The notes: generated from the letters alone by a model not told the origin. A DNA stretch of 59,458 nucleotides from Polycyclovorans sp. (GCA_002706265.1 PAKU01000010.1:1-59458); one strand, 5' to 3'; positions 32,596 through 43,226 are shown, numbered from the stretch's first letter. A program made the numbers and translations.

Positions 32596-35500
32596 TGACG
32601 CGGCTCTCGCCAATCGATTTCACCGCTGCGGGCGCCCGCACCGACTGCGGCATTCTGGCTTTCGATGGCGCCTGTTGATGTCTGCGTCAGCACGGTGATG
32701 CCGCGGCCATCTCGGGCCGCGCCCACATGCAGAGACGGCGCAGACGCCACCCCCGCACCGAGGCCGACAGACCGACGCGCCACGTCACTCGGTGCTGTTC
32801 CGCCACTCACGCTGCCGAAAATGGGAAGGTCGCCGCGTGGGGTGCCCGTCTTGTAGTAGACGCCATAAAGGTCGCTGCCACCTTCGCCACCACACAGATC
32901 GGACGACGGAGTGAACCCGGAGGCAAAGACCACATCGCCGAGCACCGACGTTTGAGTGACGTTGCGTTCGGACGGAAGGGATGCAGTGCGCTGCAACGAG
33001 AATCGCCAGCCGTGCACCGGCGCGTTTTCGCCCAGGAATGCTGGCTGGCCGATCAATTGTTCCAGCTGGGGCACATCGCTGGGCGTGGTGCCACCAATGG
33101 GGCCCACTCCGGTCACCGTGTTGTCCAGCTTGACCACGGCGCCCGAGACGTCAATGAGCTCATTGGCGAAGTCGGTGAGCGGTGCCGGTGCCGACGCAGT
33201 GTCTTCGTGCACATCAATCACGCCGAACACCCAGTTCTGGAAATCGGTGGGCTTGTCGAGGTCGGTGTAAAGCCTGCCACTGGCCGCGTAGACCCATCGA
33301 TTGCCCAGTTCGTCAAAACTGACCGAAGGCGTCGAGATCGCAGGGCCGCCCGGCTGCAGCATGATTTTGGGTTCAACCCAGTTGGCCGAGTCTGGCGCTT
33401 CCCTGAGGTCCAATTTGAACAGGGCACCGTTCTGGCTGCTGATGAACGCGTTTGCATCATCGTCATTGCGCCGACGCGACACGTCCGTCGCGATGGTTCC
33501 AAAATAGACCGTGTCGGCCTTGAAGTTCAGGTCCCAATCGGCGGTTACGGGGTCGCCGACAAAACTGTTGGGCGCATTGTTGCCAAGGTTGTAGGTTTGC
33601 CTCAACGAATCGTTGCCGGCCGCCAGCAGGGTGAGATCGTGGATGAAGAACTTGCCCGGGTTGCCGCTTGCGGCGTCGACCAGGTTGGTCTGGCGGGTGT
33701 TGAGGTTATCGGGGCCGCTGCCAAAGACCAGGTACCAGCGGTCTGTGTCGGGGTTGTTCGCGGGCGTCCGTCCGCGCTGGCTGTTGGAAACGACAGTCGG
33801 GAAAGAGGTGGTGAAACCAATCGCCTCGCCCGACAGTTCTGCCAAAACCCTGGGCGGTTGCTCGGGGTCGGTAACGTCGAGCACCACGTAAGCAGAGCGC
33901 GTCTGGATCTGGCCACCGATCACGTTGGTGAAATCCTCGAACCCGGGGCGACGGTTGTTGCCCTGTCGGTTGGCCGGCAAGACGAGATCGCCGCCGCCAA
34001 AGCGGAAACCGACCACCATCAATGTTGCCCATCCGCAAGGGTTGCGCGCATCCGAGCAGGGACGGTCATACACGCGGGCGTCAAAAATGCGTGGCTTACC
34101 ATCGACGTACCACACATGTTGGTAGCCGGTGTCGGTCAGCCAGGTGAGATGGGGCAGAAGGTTGTACGGGGCATAGGCCCAGACTTCACTGCCCAGCGGG
34201 TGTTGGGTTTCGTTGCGCGTACCCGTCAGGTTGAATCGTTGATTGGCGGTGTCGTAGAAGCCCGCATTGAAGGCATGCAGCAGGCCATCGTTGGCGCCGA
34301 CGTAAACCATCTGCCGCCGGTTTCGGTAGCGCTCGCGAAACGCTGCATAAGTGGCGTCGTCATAAAGCAGATCAAAAGCTTCGGCGGGCGTTGCGGCCAC
34401 GGTTGGAGTGGACTGGACGATGTCCCCCAAACGCAACGTCACAGCCTGGTTATTGTTAAAAAAGTCCAGGGTTCGCGTTCGCAGACCAGCATCGTCCTGG
34501 CCGCGGGTGTAGTCGACCAGCCGATCAGCAATGACTTTGGTAGGCGCATTCAGGATGCCGAACCGGCGCGCGCTGAAGGTGCCTTTGACGAACGGCGCCT
34601 GCTCATTGGCATCTGCCCGGCCGTTCTGGTTCAGGTCCAGAAAGGTAAGGATGTGACGCCCTTGGCTGGCCGGTGCGTCGTACGGTCGTTGGGTCGTCAC
34701 TTGTGCGTCCGAGAGGGCCGCCAGCCGGTCGCGGGCATTCCAGATGACGCGCAGGTTGGTCAGCTCAACGAGCTCAACCGATGTTTCAGCATCTTCCGGG
34801 TCTCCCAGAAACCGCCGCACGCGCGTCCGCCGGTTTTCAGGGGTCGGGTTGGTCTCATCAAAGAAAATTTCGACCACTGGATCGGCAGCGAAGTCATCGA
34901 GCATGGCGTTGCTGTTGCCGTCCTCACGGAGGCGGCCCAATTCATCGATCCATAAAGCATGCAGTGAGCCGATCCAGGCGACCTCATTGCCCGCGGTATC
35001 ACGACGAACAGGCTCGAAGAGCGCCTGAAAGACGGCGCCGACGCCCTCTCTGGCGTTGGCGACGACTGACGCCGCAGTACCTGAGGATGTTTGACCGATG
35101 ATGGCATCGAAGACCCTGCGCAGCGACTCTTCCAACTGGCGCGGCTCGGCGGCAAAGAAGTAGTTGTCTGGATTGCCGTCGGGAATACTCTCGCCGCGGG
35201 CGTTTTGCGTGTCCCACTGATCACGCGCCAGGGGCGCGCCGGAGCCGAAGGTGTGCTCGCCGCTATAGCCGCCGTATTTGGCTGCGTACCAGAGGGGCTC
35301 TCTCAGCGTTTGCGCCTCGGAGGGGTCCAAGGCGAAGGTTCGCGTGGTGGCAGGATCATCGCGACGGCAGCCCATCGTGGCAGCGTCACCGCCCGAACGG
35401 CGGGTGCTGCAGTCCACGCCGCCGTACGGGCTTTGGAAGTAAAACGGTCCACTGTTTCGTCCGCCGCTGGCGCCGTTGCCATTATTGCCTCCGGCGCCAG

Positions 35501-37763
35501 AGTGGTAGTGAACCCCATCTTGCGAGGTGCCGCTGATGATGTAGCCAAAGCCCATGCGTGCGCCTCCGCCGCTATAGCCGATGACATTGGTCGTGACCTT
35601 GATCTCGCTGCTGCTGATCTCGTATCGGATCATGCCCCACAGGTCTTGATCGAAATCGCCGCCCTGCTCACCGTTTTCCCAGTTCACATACAGTGCGCCG
35701 CGACCGATGCCGCCGCTTTCGGAGTGAGGTTCGGCGATCTTGAAGTCAATAATCGAGCAGGCGCCGCGCAACAGACGGTTGTCGGGGGTGTCCGGGTTGA
35801 GGTCATCGTTCTGGCACGAGGGCAACAGGGTGACCGTCTGGTTCGGGTTGCCCGGCACGGGAATACGGTTGATCGGGCTGGCATTGGCCAGCTGCACCAC
35901 GAAGGTCTTGACCGATTGATCGCCCTCAATCGCGCTGTTCATGTCGTTGGCATAGGCGTGGTAGGCCAGACCCGAAATGCGGAAGGTCCCCTCGAGTCGC
36001 GGCGCTTCAGGGCAAACACCGCGTACGTCCCCGAGGTTGTTGACGGTTTTGGCCGTGCAGATCTGATGGCCGGCATCGCCCGGCACGGTCTGCCCGTTCT
36101 CGCCCACGAAGTAGGGCTTGCCCACCATGTCCTCGCTGCGGCCAATCAGGTTGGTGAGCGCCCGTGAATCAAGCGCTGAATTCAGATCTTCGACGGCACC
36201 GTAAGAGGCGGTGTCCAGTTGGTCACCGTCATAAGAAATAACGCTGGAGTTGAAAACGATGGTGTTGAGCGATGCGCAGCTGTTGTCGTCACTTAACGAC
36301 GGGCTTCGATTGGTGGGCGTGTTGAGCCCATCAATGACATTGGATTCGTTGCCCCGGAATGCGCCCACTGCGCTGTTCTGATTGGCGAACCAGCGCAGGG
36401 CCGCCAGGTAAGCCTCTGCCAGCGGGTTGCCCCAGTTTTTGCATCGGCCGTCGGCAAAAGAAGCAAGCCTGAAGTCGCAGTCGTCGTACAGTCCGTCGCT
36501 GTGCCGGTAGTCGACGATGCGGAACAACGATAGAGAGTTGATGATGCCGTTCGCGTTGGCCTGCTGTGAGCCTGTGTTCTGCCCGGCGGCATTCTTCAGC
36601 CCGTAGGTTTTGACGAATCGCCCATCCACATTGACATTGACCTCATCGGTGAATGGACCCACGCGTTTTTGCACGTCACCGCCGGACTTGTTCTTGTCGT
36701 AGGTGCCGGTCACAACACCGAACCACATGCGCTCGGTATCGCCGTATTCCTGCAGCAACCCGATCGGCTTGAGCGTGCTGTCGGGGTACTCCTTGCAACG
36801 ATCGCCTGAAGCAAAACCCGATACGCAGACCTGCACTCGGGCCTCGTAGTCGCCGTCGCCCAATCGTTCCGAGTTGCGTATCGGCGAGCGATTGAACGCC
36901 GCAATGCCGGTCAAAGCCGGGTCGTTGTCATTGCAGCCCGCGCTGCCCGGGCTGTTCGTGCAGCGATTTGCGTCGCTGCTGCTGGGTCCTGGATTTTCTT
37001 CCTGCCACAGACACTGCCAGCGCTCGTTGGCGGCCCAGAGGCTGAAATTGCCAGTCGCCACGCGAATCAGTGGCGGTTCGCTGAACAGCTCGCGGCCGGG
37101 GTTGTTGGTTTTGCGCGTGGTGTTACAAAGGGTGATGCCATTGCGGCGGGCATCGCTCCCGGTCAGCCCGACAGGAGGGTTGAAAGGGGTGAGTCGATTG
37201 ATGTCGGGGCCGGCGTAGTGCTTGGCCCATGAATGTGCGTCATTGGGCAGATAGGCCCGTTCAAGAACGGTCCGGTTGTCGCCGACCGTGACCGAGCCAT
37301 CAATCAGGCGTTTGCCGCCGAACAGAATCCGACGGACCACATCGATACGGGCCATGGATGCCCAGTTGAGAAAGTTGCCGCTCCATGTGCTGCCGTTGCA
37401 ATAGCGGTCGGCATCTGCGAAGGCTGCGGGTACGAAGATCGAGCCGTCGTGGGTGTAGCACTTGCCATCGTCGAAATAACCGTAGTACCGAAAACTGTGC
37501 AGATAGGTCGTGTCGGGGACGCCATCGCCTGTCACGTCACTGAAGTCGTTGTAAGCCTTCAGCCAGAGACTGTGGTCCTTTGACAGGGTGATCATCGCCT
37601 GTGGCTGTGCCGAGTCCACGCTCGTGACCGGCAGGGCCGCGTACTTGAGCATGTTGTCGCTGCCCGAGAGGTAGTCGAGTCCGGCGGCCCACACCGCCCA
37701 TGGCATCAATGCACCGGCGCTGAGAGTGGCAAGACGCGATTTCAGAGTCCGGTAATGTGGCAT
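32592..37763 (-). CDS. long PilY1-type pilus tip protein (operon 2)
   Basis: At 1723 residues this PilC/PilY1 protein is about 500 longer than that of operon 1. A signal peptide ends near VWA-AG (residue 27). The N-terminal part has [20 protein letters not shown] with a calcium-type loop at 76-87, and [20 protein letters not shown], conserved in long PilY1 proteins. A full 12-residue EF-hand-like loop, [12 protein letters not shown], is at 1043-1054, and the C-terminal propeller begins near [20 protein letters not shown]. The gene is visibly less GC-rich than operon 1. It lies between pilX2 (21-base gap) and the PilE-like genes (ATGA overlap). Confidence 0.88.
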   Translation of the reverse strand: MPHYRTLKSRLATLSAGALMPWAVWAAGLDYLSGSDNMLKYAALPVTSVDSAQPQAMITLSKDHSLWLKAYNDFSDVTGDGVPDTTYLHSFRYYGYFDDGKCYTHDGSIFVPAAFADADRYCNGSTWSGNFLNWASMARIDVVRRILFGGKRLIDGSVTVGDNRTVLERAYLPNDAHSWAKHYAGPDINRLTPFNPPVGLTGSDARRNGITLCNTTRKTNNPGRELFSEPPLIRVATGNFSLWAANERWQCLWQEENPGPSSSDANRCTNSPGSAGCNDNDPALTGIAAFNRSPIRNSERLGDGDYEARVQVCVSGFASGDRCKEYPDSTLKPIGLLQEYGDTERMWFGVVTGTYDKNKSGGDVQKRVGPFTDEVNVNVDGRFVKTYGLKNAAGQNTGSQQANANGIINSLSLFRIVDYRHSDGLYDDCDFRLASFADGRCKNWGNPLAEAYLAALRWFANQNSAVGAFRGNESNVIDGLNTPTNRSPSLSDDNSCASLNTIVFNSSVISYDGDQLDTASYGAVEDLNSALDSRALTNLIGRSEDMVGKPYFVGENGQTVPGDAGHQICTAKTVNNLGDVRGVCPEAPRLEGTFRISGLAYHAYANDMNSAIEGDQSVKTFVVQLANASPINRIPVPGNPNQTVTLLPSCQNDDLNPDTPDNRLLRGACSIIDFKIAEPHSESGGIGRGALYVNWENGEQGGDFDQDLWGMIRYEISSSEIKVTTNVIGYSGGGARMGFGYIISGTSQDGVHYHSGAGGNNGNGASGGRNSGPFYFQSPYGGVDCSTRRSGGDAATMGCRRDDPATTRTFALDPSEAQTLREPLWYAAKYGGYSGEHTFGSGAPLARDQWDTQNARGESIPDGNPDNYFFAAEPRQLEESLRRVFDAIIGQTSSGTAASVVANAREGVGAVFQALFEPVRRDTAGNEVAWIGSLHALWIDELGRLREDGNSNAMLDDFAADPVVEIFFDETNPTPENRRTRVRRFLGDPEDAETSVELVELTNLRVIWNARDRLAALSDAQVTTQRPYDAPASQGRHILTFLDLNQNGRADANEQAPFVKGTFSARRFGILNAPTKVIADRLVDYTRGQDDAGLRTRTLDFFNNNQAVTLRLGDIVQSTPTVAATPAEAFDLLYDDATYAAFRERYRNRRQMVYVGANDGLLHAFNAGFYDTANQRFNLTGTRNETQHPLGSEVWAYAPYNLLPHLTWLTDTGYQHVWYVDGKPRIFDARVYDRPCSDARNPCGWATLMVVGFRFGGGDLVLPANRQGNNRRPGFEDFTNVIGGQIQTRSAYVVLDVTDPEQPPRVLAELSGEAIGFTTSFPTVVSNSQRGRTPANNPDTDRWYLVFGSGPDNLNTRQTNLVDAASGNPGKFFIHDLTLLAAGNDSLRQTYNLGNNAPNSFVGDPVTADWDLNFKADTVYFGTIATDVSRRRNDDDANAFISSQNGALFKLDLREAPDSANWVEPKIMLQPGGPAISTPSVSFDELGNRWVYAASGRLYTDLDKPTDFQNWVFGVIDVHEDTASAPAPLTDFANELIDVSGAVVKLDNTVTGVGPIGGTTPSDVPQLEQLIGQPAFLGENAPVHGWRFSLQRTASLPSERNVTQTSVLGDVVFASGFTPSSDLCGGEGGSDLYGVYYKTGTPRGDLPIFGSVSGGTAPSDVARRSVGLGAGVASAPSLHVGAARDGRGITVLTQTSTGAIESQNAAVGAGARSGEIDWREPRQ

Positions 37764-37784
37764 CAGATTCCCCAGAAGCAGAGA

Positions 37785-38435
37785 TTAATTGCGGATGACA
37801 TGGCGGAAGTTCGCGCCTGTTTCAGCCTCGGACTCGGTGTCACCGAGCGAATTGCCGACGCTGCTGGCGTAGTAAAAGACGCGGCCACCCCCGGCGCCGG
37901 CTGATTTGCCGACGCCTTCATAGCCGGCGACCATCGCGGCGCCGGCCCCGGGGTTCAGGTCGGTGATCAGCTTGTAGACCGAGATGTCTGCGGTCAGTCG
38001 CAGGGGTTGGGTGTCGGTGGCCTCAACGACGTAGTCGGCATCTTGATCCAGCGTGGCAGGGTCGAAACCCGGCGCCGCCTCGGAATTGCCGAGATACCAG
38101 GTTCTCGGCGTGCCGTCGTCACAGGTTCTGCCCCGGCTGTCTTGAGCACAGAAACGCAGCCCCGGTGGAAGCGTGTAGGCGAAGTCCGCCGCTGACACCG
38201 TGCCCCCAATGGCCTGGGGCCAACCTCGGGCAAAGGTGTGAACGTCCATGATTTCACCCAATGGACGACGCATGGCCTCGGACGCGGTGAACGCTTCGAT
38301 GCGGGATACGCTGTTGGCGGCCATTTGCACTTCGAGGCTGGCGCTACGTGTGGCGATCACGGCCACCAGCATGAGGACGGTCAGAAGGATCAGCGCCACC
38401 ACCAACACGAACCCGCCCTCGTGTTTCGCGCTCAT
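37785..38435 (-). CDS. PilX-like minor pilin (operon 2)
   Basis: The 216-residue protein opens with KHEGG and the helix FVLVVALILLTVLMLVAVIA, followed by TRSASLEVQMAANSVSRIEA: the PilX_N domain, without the +5 Glu, as is normal for PilX. It overlaps the pilW-like gene by 4 bases. The C-terminal half (YEGVGKSAGAGGGRVFYYAS) has no known domain. Confidence 0.85.
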   Translation of the reverse strand: MSAKHEGGFVLVVALILLTVLMLVAVIATRSASLEVQMAANSVSRIEAFTASEAMRRPLGEIMDVHTFARGWPQAIGGTVSAADFAYTLPPGLRFCAQDSRGRTCDDGTPRTWYLGNSEAAPGFDPATLDQDADYVVEATDTQPLRLTADISVYKLITDLNPGAGAAMVAGYEGVGKSAGAGGGRVFYYASSVGNSLGDTESEAETGANFRHVIRN

Positions 38436-39454
38436 GATCGATCCAGCCGGTTGCGCAGTTGAATGTCTTGTACGAACAAACGCCTCAGGAAGCGTTGATC
38501 GGCTGCCGCGGGGGTGTACTCGTACCCATCGGGGAGGGTGTAGGTGTTGTCGTCCGCAAAGTCGTCGAGGGCGTCGCCGCGAACGATCAGCGCAGCCCGA
38601 ACGATCAGGGTGCTTGCCCAGTCGGTGTCGCGCATGTCGGCGGTGCTGACGTAGCGATTCACCACGGCATCGCCGTCTTCGTCGATTCCAAATTGCAGTC
38701 GCATCATTTCAACACCCTCGACCAGTTCGGTGCTGTTGGAAACGCCGCTGACGCTGCTGTCGGGTTGCCGCACGTAGATGGCGGGGGTCCCCGCAGGGTT
38801 GGTGCGCACGAACAGTACCCGCCCTCCGAGTCGATAGGTGAGGACGCCGGTGGATTCGTCGCCAGGAAATGCGCCTGGCGCGTCCGGGGCAGGCGGCTCG
38901 GCGCCGTCCTCAACCAGCGGTGCTGGCGTCACAATCTCGGCGTGATCACGCCAGTCGAACAGGATGCCGTCGCGACCGACCCTGGCGCGCAAGATCAACC
39001 TTCCGTTGGTGCCGTCAATGTCCGGCAATGCCGCCGTTCGCATGTACTCGGCAGGGTCTGCGAAGCGCACCACCAACACGTCGGTGTTAGGGACGTAGTT
39101 CTGAACCGTGCACCCTGCCAGCGGCGAGGATGCGGTCCCGGCCCAGGCTTCAACTGCGTTGTCCACGTCCGCCATCCAACTCTCGGTGCAAGGCGCGCCG
39201 ACCGACGCCAGTGACGACGAATACCTGCGGATGAAGGCTGGGGTGGCGCCCCCCCAAAAGTCGGCGTGGCGAATCTCGCGAGACAGCAGGTCCATGGCGA
39301 AGCGGGCGTTTTCCTGCAGACGACTGGTGCTCTCCTGCACGCGATAGCCCTGCTTGGAGCCGAGAAACACCGTGGTCACGCCCAGGACCACCACCAGGCC
39401 GAGCGTCATGGCGATCATCAACTCGAGCAGGGACAGGCCGCGGGCGCGCTTCAT
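38432..39454 (-). CDS. PilW-like minor pilin (operon 2)
   Basis: A 340-residue PilW homolog: leader MKRARG, then LSLLELMIAMTLGLVVVLGV, and the diagnostic GYRVQESTSRLQENARFAMD leading to LLSREIRHADFWGG. ATG at 39454 overlaps the pilV2 stop by 4 bases; the earlier in-frame ATG is less likely. It has the same leader residues as PilV of operon 1. Confidence 0.9.
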   Translation of the reverse strand: MKRARGLSLLELMIAMTLGLVVVLGVTTVFLGSKQGYRVQESTSRLQENARFAMDLLSREIRHADFWGGATPAFIRRYSSSLASVGAPCTESWMADVDNAVEAWAGTASSPLAGCTVQNYVPNTDVLVVRFADPAEYMRTAALPDIDGTNGRLILRARVGRDGILFDWRDHAEIVTPAPLVEDGAEPPAPDAPGAFPGDESTGVLTYRLGGRVLFVRTNPAGTPAIYVRQPDSSVSGVSNSTELVEGVEMMRLQFGIDEDGDAVVNRYVSTADMRDTDWASTLIVRAALIVRGDALDDFADDNTYTLPDGYEYTPAAADQRFLRRLFVQDIQLRNRLDRS

Positions 39455-40002
39455 GGCGAGACCGCCAGGCGAACGCACTGCAGATCATCAGCATCCTGTG
39501 GGTCGCAGCCGGTGCCTTCGATGTCTCGCCGGGTGGCGTTCCACAGCACGGTGATGACCCTGAGGCTTCGATCATCGCAGGGGTCTGCGCAGGTCACCGA
39601 TGCCTGCGCCATGGGCAGGGCATCGGTCAGGCTCGCCTGCGTGGTTTCAAAACCCTCTTCCGGCGTTGCCAACATGCTGTACCAGTCAGCCAGTTGCCAC
39701 AGGCCCAGTTGCTCCGGCGTGCAGGATGCATTGCTGCAGTCGATGGGCGGTGCGTCAGGCGGTGACCCCAGTTCCAGCGCATAGGCATTGCCAAGCAGGC
39801 CACTACGGTTGCTGCGCATCGCCTCCGCAAGATTCTCCGCAAGACGTGCGGCCATGGAGTATTGATAAGCGAGGTAGTTGCTCTGCACCGCGGTGGTCTG
39901 CAGGCCCGCCACACCCAACAAGCCAATGCCGATCACCACGAGGGAGATGAGCACTTCAATGAGGCTCAGGCCGGATTGGCGACACCTGTGGGATGCGTTC
40001 AT
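39451..40002 (-). CDS. PilV-like minor pilin (operon 2)
   Basis: The 183-residue product has the leader MNASHRCRQSG followed by LSLIEVLISLVVIGIGLLGV. The post-helix LQTTAVQSNYLAYQYSMAAR and LAENLAEAMRSNR are typical of PilV. Six cysteines in the globular domain (including PIDCSNASC and ADPCDD) suggest disulfides. It overlaps both neighbours by 4 bases. Confidence 0.9.
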   Translation of the reverse strand: MNASHRCRQSGLSLIEVLISLVVIGIGLLGVAGLQTTAVQSNYLAYQYSMAARLAENLAEAMRSNRSGLLGNAYALELGSPPDAPPIDCSNASCTPEQLGLWQLADWYSMLATPEEGFETTQASLTDALPMAQASVTCADPCDDRSLRVITVLWNATRRDIEGTGCDPQDADDLQCVRLAVSP

Positions 40003-40541
40003 GTGCTGGGCTTCGAGATCAATGGCCGACCACTGGCACTGATCTTGACCTCTCTGACGTGCTGGTCACTGTCAGCCAGAGGCGATACGGTGATGGTGCC
40101 CATCGTCCTGCGCGCAGTTCTGCCTGCCGCCGAATAGCTCAGCGTGCCGCCAGTAAGGTTGGTCGTGATCGTGCTGACCGTGGACAGTGGTTGCAAGACT
40201 TGGAGCAATGGTTCGGCTGCGTCATCGTCCGACCGCTCGCCAATGGGATCAATGTCGACAAAAACCACAATGCCGGCGCTCCAGTCGGCGCCGCCGGCGC
40301 AGCTCGCCCCATCGGCAGAGGGGCAAATCGTCACCGTCCGGTTTCGCCGCACCGCTTCGCTCCTCGCGAGGGTGATGAACGAAACAATCTGGTTGGCCTC
40401 TGACACGGCCCGATTGCTGCGAATGACGGCGGTGAATGAAGGGACGGCGACCGTGGCAAGAATCACCAGCACGGCTATCGTCACCATCAATTCGATGAGC
40501 GTAAATCCCTTAAGGTGAGCGGGGCGTGCGTTCAAGCTCAT
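39999..40541 (-). CDS. GspH/FimT-like minor pseudopilin (operon 2)
   Basis: First gene of operon 2, 180 residues. The prepilin site is HLKG followed by FTLIELMVTIAVLVILATVA; QIVSFITLARSEAVRRNRTV and ICPSADGASC fit FimT/FimU. The ATG at 40541 has only a weak purine stretch upstream. The promoter should lie in the 259-base gap up to the serine protease gene; no sigma-54 motif (GG-N10-GC) was recognised. Confidence 0.88.
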   Translation of the reverse strand: MSLNARPAHLKGFTLIELMVTIAVLVILATVAVPSFTAVIRSNRAVSEANQIVSFITLARSEAVRRNRTVTICPSADGASCAGGADWSAGIVVFVDIDPIGERSDDDAAEPLLQVLQPLSTVSTITTNLTGGTLSYSAAGRTARRTMGTITVSPLADSDQHVREVKISASGRPLISKPST

Positions 40542-40800
40542 CTCTGGTTAAGGTTTGATCCGGTTGCGCGCATCCTATCGGGATTGAATGGCGCGGTCGT
40601 GGTGTAACGATTCCGTGCTCCAAGTCAGTTGAGTTTGCGCCTATCCCCAGGCTTCGAGTGCGGCATACCCGGACGAACGTGGTCGCTGAAGTGATGAACG
40701 CATTGGCTGCGTGCTGGCCCGTCTGAATCCGTGCTGACGGTGACCTTGGCGTTGGCGGATCGACCGCATCGGAGTGCGCGCTTGACCTGGGCGGGCGAGA
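40542..40800. other. 259-base gap upstream of pilin operon 2
   Basis: Between the fimT-like start and the protease stop, both on the minus strand. A TAGGAT box could be a -10 of operon 2, but no convincing -35 is seen. The short frames here lack any recognisable protein. Confidence 0.4.
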
Positions 40801-42243
40801 TCACCGAGCGGGGTTGCCGAAGCCCCACCCCCGTCTGCGGTTGCGCGCGATCCCCAGCAACACGGTCAGCACCAGCAGGCTGATGCCGCCGAAGTGTCCG
40901 CCGCCGCTGCCGCCGTCCACTGCGTCGCCAGCGGAGCCCAAGGCGCCCGTGGCGTTTTGCCCCGATGAGGCGCGCGAGGTCCCGCCCGACACCGGGTCCA
41001 GTGCATTGCGGATGCCGGCGCTTTCGTCCCAGGCGACCGACAGACGCCCGAAGAGGTCAGTGCCGGTGGGATTGCTGCAGCTGCTGGAGCCGCCGCTGAG
41101 CACGCCCACCAGCACGCCGTTCTGGTTCCACAGGCCCGCCCCCGATGAGCCGGTTTCGGTGGTGCCCTCGCGCCAGCGCACCCCCCAGGCGTCAACGGTG
41201 AAGCGGTCGAGGCCGAGAAGGCCGCCCTCGTCGTTGACCCGCACATCGTTGTTGATCGTGGCCGGGCCGTCGAACAGGCTGATTTTCTTTTGGTCGCCGT
41301 TGGGGTGATGGACGCTGACGCCGGACAGGGGCGCGGCGGGCACCGCCGACCAATCTCCGAAGCGGGCATTGAACGCTCGGGGCACCGGGCTGTTGAGGAC
41401 CACCAGCGTGGTGTCGGCCTGTACCGATTCGGCCAGCCAGGTGCTGCCGCTCACGACGTCGCGACTCACGTTTCCGTCGTTGGCGCCCATGCACACCGAG
41501 CGCTGGTAGTTGAAGACCGCGTTGACCGACCTGGCATTGCCGGGGGTCACGCTGCAGTGACGCGCGGTGATCAACAGCGGTCGCTGGTCGTTGGCGGTGT
41601 TGTTGAGCAGGGTGGCGCTGCAGACCGCGCGCGTCATGCCGCTGCCGACGGTGATGAGGGTTGTCGCCCTCACCGGGTTGCCCCAGGCGTTGGCCTGCGG
41701 ACAGGCGACGTCGATTTGCTTGCACGTGCCCGAATCGCCCGCGGCTTTCGAGGTGAAGCCCTGCACGTCTTCATAGCCGTGATAGACCAGCTCCAGCGAC
41801 ACGACGGCGTTCTCGGGCAGTGCATCGCTTGACCAGGTCAGGGTGGCCAGTTCGCCCGGCACATCGGGCAGCCACTGGGGCTGGCCCTCGTGAACGGTGA
41901 TGACATGCGGCTCAGACAGCCCTTCGGACTGCCAATACAGCGGCTCGCCCTGGGGCCAGTGATGCACCTGAAGGCGCAGCCCCAGCGTTTTGGCGCCGGC
42001 CGAAAAAATGCTGACGCCCCCACTGTCGCCCCGAATCTCGGCAAGCGATGGCGCAAGGCCCACCGCATAGACCAAGGGCATGGCCGAGGAGGCGGCCACG
42101 GATTCGGCAACGGCGCGCTCGTCGGTGACCGCCATCGGCAGGGCGGCCGCGGCGGTGGCTGAGATCAACGCCATCAGCGTGCCCAGCGCCGCCAGGAGTC
42201 GGTTCAATCCGAGTTTGGGTTTGGGTTGATTGCGTTGGGGCAT
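40801..42243 (-). CDS. secreted trypsin-like serine protease with a GlyGly-CTERM-like tail
   Basis: With the ATG at 42243 the protein has 480 residues. A signal peptide core is at about residues 14-35. The S1-type catalytic triad is H229 in ITARHCSV, D277 in QADTTLVVLNS and S367 in GSSGAGLW, as in lysyl endopeptidase-like proteases; a pro-region fills the first 170 residues. The C-terminus has GGSGGGHFGG (444-453), a hydrophobic stretch (454-466) and RNRRR (467-471): the three-part GlyGly-CTERM anchor that rhombosortase processes, usually in bacteria with type II secretion. Nine residues follow the Arg cluster, slightly more than usual. It is 29 bases behind ygfZ. Confidence 0.85.
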   Translation of the reverse strand: MPQRNQPKPKLGLNRLLAALGTLMALISATAAAALPMAVTDERAVAESVAASSAMPLVYAVGLAPSLAEIRGDSGGVSIFSAGAKTLGLRLQVHHWPQGEPLYWQSEGLSEPHVITVHEGQPQWLPDVPGELATLTWSSDALPENAVVSLELVYHGYEDVQGFTSKAAGDSGTCKQIDVACPQANAWGNPVRATTLITVGSGMTRAVCSATLLNNTANDQRPLLITARHCSVTPGNARSVNAVFNYQRSVCMGANDGNVSRDVVSGSTWLAESVQADTTLVVLNSPVPRAFNARFGDWSAVPAAPLSGVSVHHPNGDQKKISLFDGPATINNDVRVNDEGGLLGLDRFTVDAWGVRWREGTTETGSSGAGLWNQNGVLVGVLSGGSSSCSNPTGTDLFGRLSVAWDESAGIRNALDPVSGGTSRASSGQNATGALGSAGDAVDGGSGGGHFGGISLLVLTVLLGIARNRRRGWGFGNPAR

Positions 42244-42272
42244 CGGGCACTCTCTGGTGGGGGCCCGCAAGC

Positions 42273-43226
42273 TCAATCGGGGCCGGCGGGCGGTGTTTCG
42301 TTCTTGAAATAGCGTAACGAGCTGACCGGCTGATCAGATGAAACGTGCAGGTCGCCGGGCGCGAATTTGTCGCCCTGCAACACGGCCAGCCAATGACTCT
42401 GGCCGGAGCGCACCACGGATTCGACGACTTCGCCCACGGTGCTGTCATCAGTGGTACGCATCAGTCGACAACCGGCCTCGGGGGCACATGCCGATGCGCC
42501 CAGTGCCAGGAAGCGCTTGGCCTGTCCGAGGTAGTGCAGCCGCGCGATCACTTCCTGCCCGGTGAAGCAGCCCTTGGTGAAGCTGAGGCCATTGAGCCGA
42601 TCAACGCCCGCGTGCTGGGCGATGAAGCGATCCTGGGTTTCAGGCCCCAGATTGGCAATGCCGGCCTGGAGGTCTGCCAGGCGCCACGCGTCGGTGAGGT
42701 CGTGATCGAGGTGCGCGCGCGGTGCGGAGGGCGACCAGATCACCCAGCGTCGGTGCTGCCCTGGACGGGGAACGACCAGCCGGCCCCCGTCCAGGTGCTG
42801 GCCCATGTCTGGCGAGGCGTCCTTGCCGAGCAGCGGCGCGAGCGCTTCGTACAGATCAGCCGGCAGTGCGCCCGCCGCTGGCGCCCCGATGATTGCGGTC
42901 GCCGATGCCGAATCCAGCGCCTCAATGCGCACATCGCTGCGCAGCACGAACATTTTGAGCCGCTTGATCACCGATTCGACCAGTGTCCGGGGCAGGTCGA
43001 ACCAGTACGCCTCCGGCGCCGCGCGCATCAGAAAACCGGTGGCCAGCAGGCGGCCCTTGGGGCTGTTCAATGACGTGAATTGCTGCTGGGCCACCCCCAG
43101 GGCGCCCACATCATTGCTGAGCTGGCCTTGCAACAGCCGCAGGGCGTCGCCGCCCTCGATGCGAATCAGCCCCCGGTGTGAGAGGGTGCCGATGGTGGAA
43201 GTTGGGTCTGGAACATTGCGAGTCAT
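42273..43226 (-). CDS. ygfZ: tRNA-modifying/Fe-S repair protein YgfZ (folate-binding)
   Basis: A 317-residue GcvT-like folate-binding protein with the YgfZ signature KGCFTGQE at residues 218-225 (C220). The N-terminal part has IEGGDALRLLQGQLSNDV and SPKGRLLATGFLM. YgfZ (IBA57 homolog) supports [4Fe-4S] enzymes such as MiaB using tetrahydrofolate; in mitochondria IBA57 is needed for succinate dehydrogenase maturation. It is divergent from the succinate dehydrogenase cluster. ATG at 43226 is chosen; a longer frame runs to 43274 into the sdh promoter region. Confidence 0.9.
   Translation of the reverse strand: MTRNVPDPTSTIGTLSHRGLIRIEGGDALRLLQGQLSNDVGALGVAQQQFTSLNSPKGRLLATGFLMRAAPEAYWFDLPRTLVESVIKRLKMFVLRSDVRIEALDSASATAIIGAPAAGALPADLYEALAPLLGKDASPDMGQHLDGGRLVVPRPGQHRRWVIWSPSAPRAHLDHDLTDAWRLADLQAGIANLGPETQDRFIAQHAGVDRLNGLSFTKGCFTGQEVIARLHYLGQAKRFLALGASACAPEAGCRLMRTTDDSTVGEVVESVVRSGQSHWLAVLQGDKFAPGDLHVSSDQPVSSLRYFKNETPPAGPD

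Noticed and set aside
32727..34955. 742-codon open frame on the plus strand
   Set aside because: Antisense to the second pilY1, which is supported over its full length.
40625..40828. 67-codon frame between the protease and pilin operon 2
   Set aside because: It overlaps the protease end, has no Shine-Dalgarno and no protein-like pattern.
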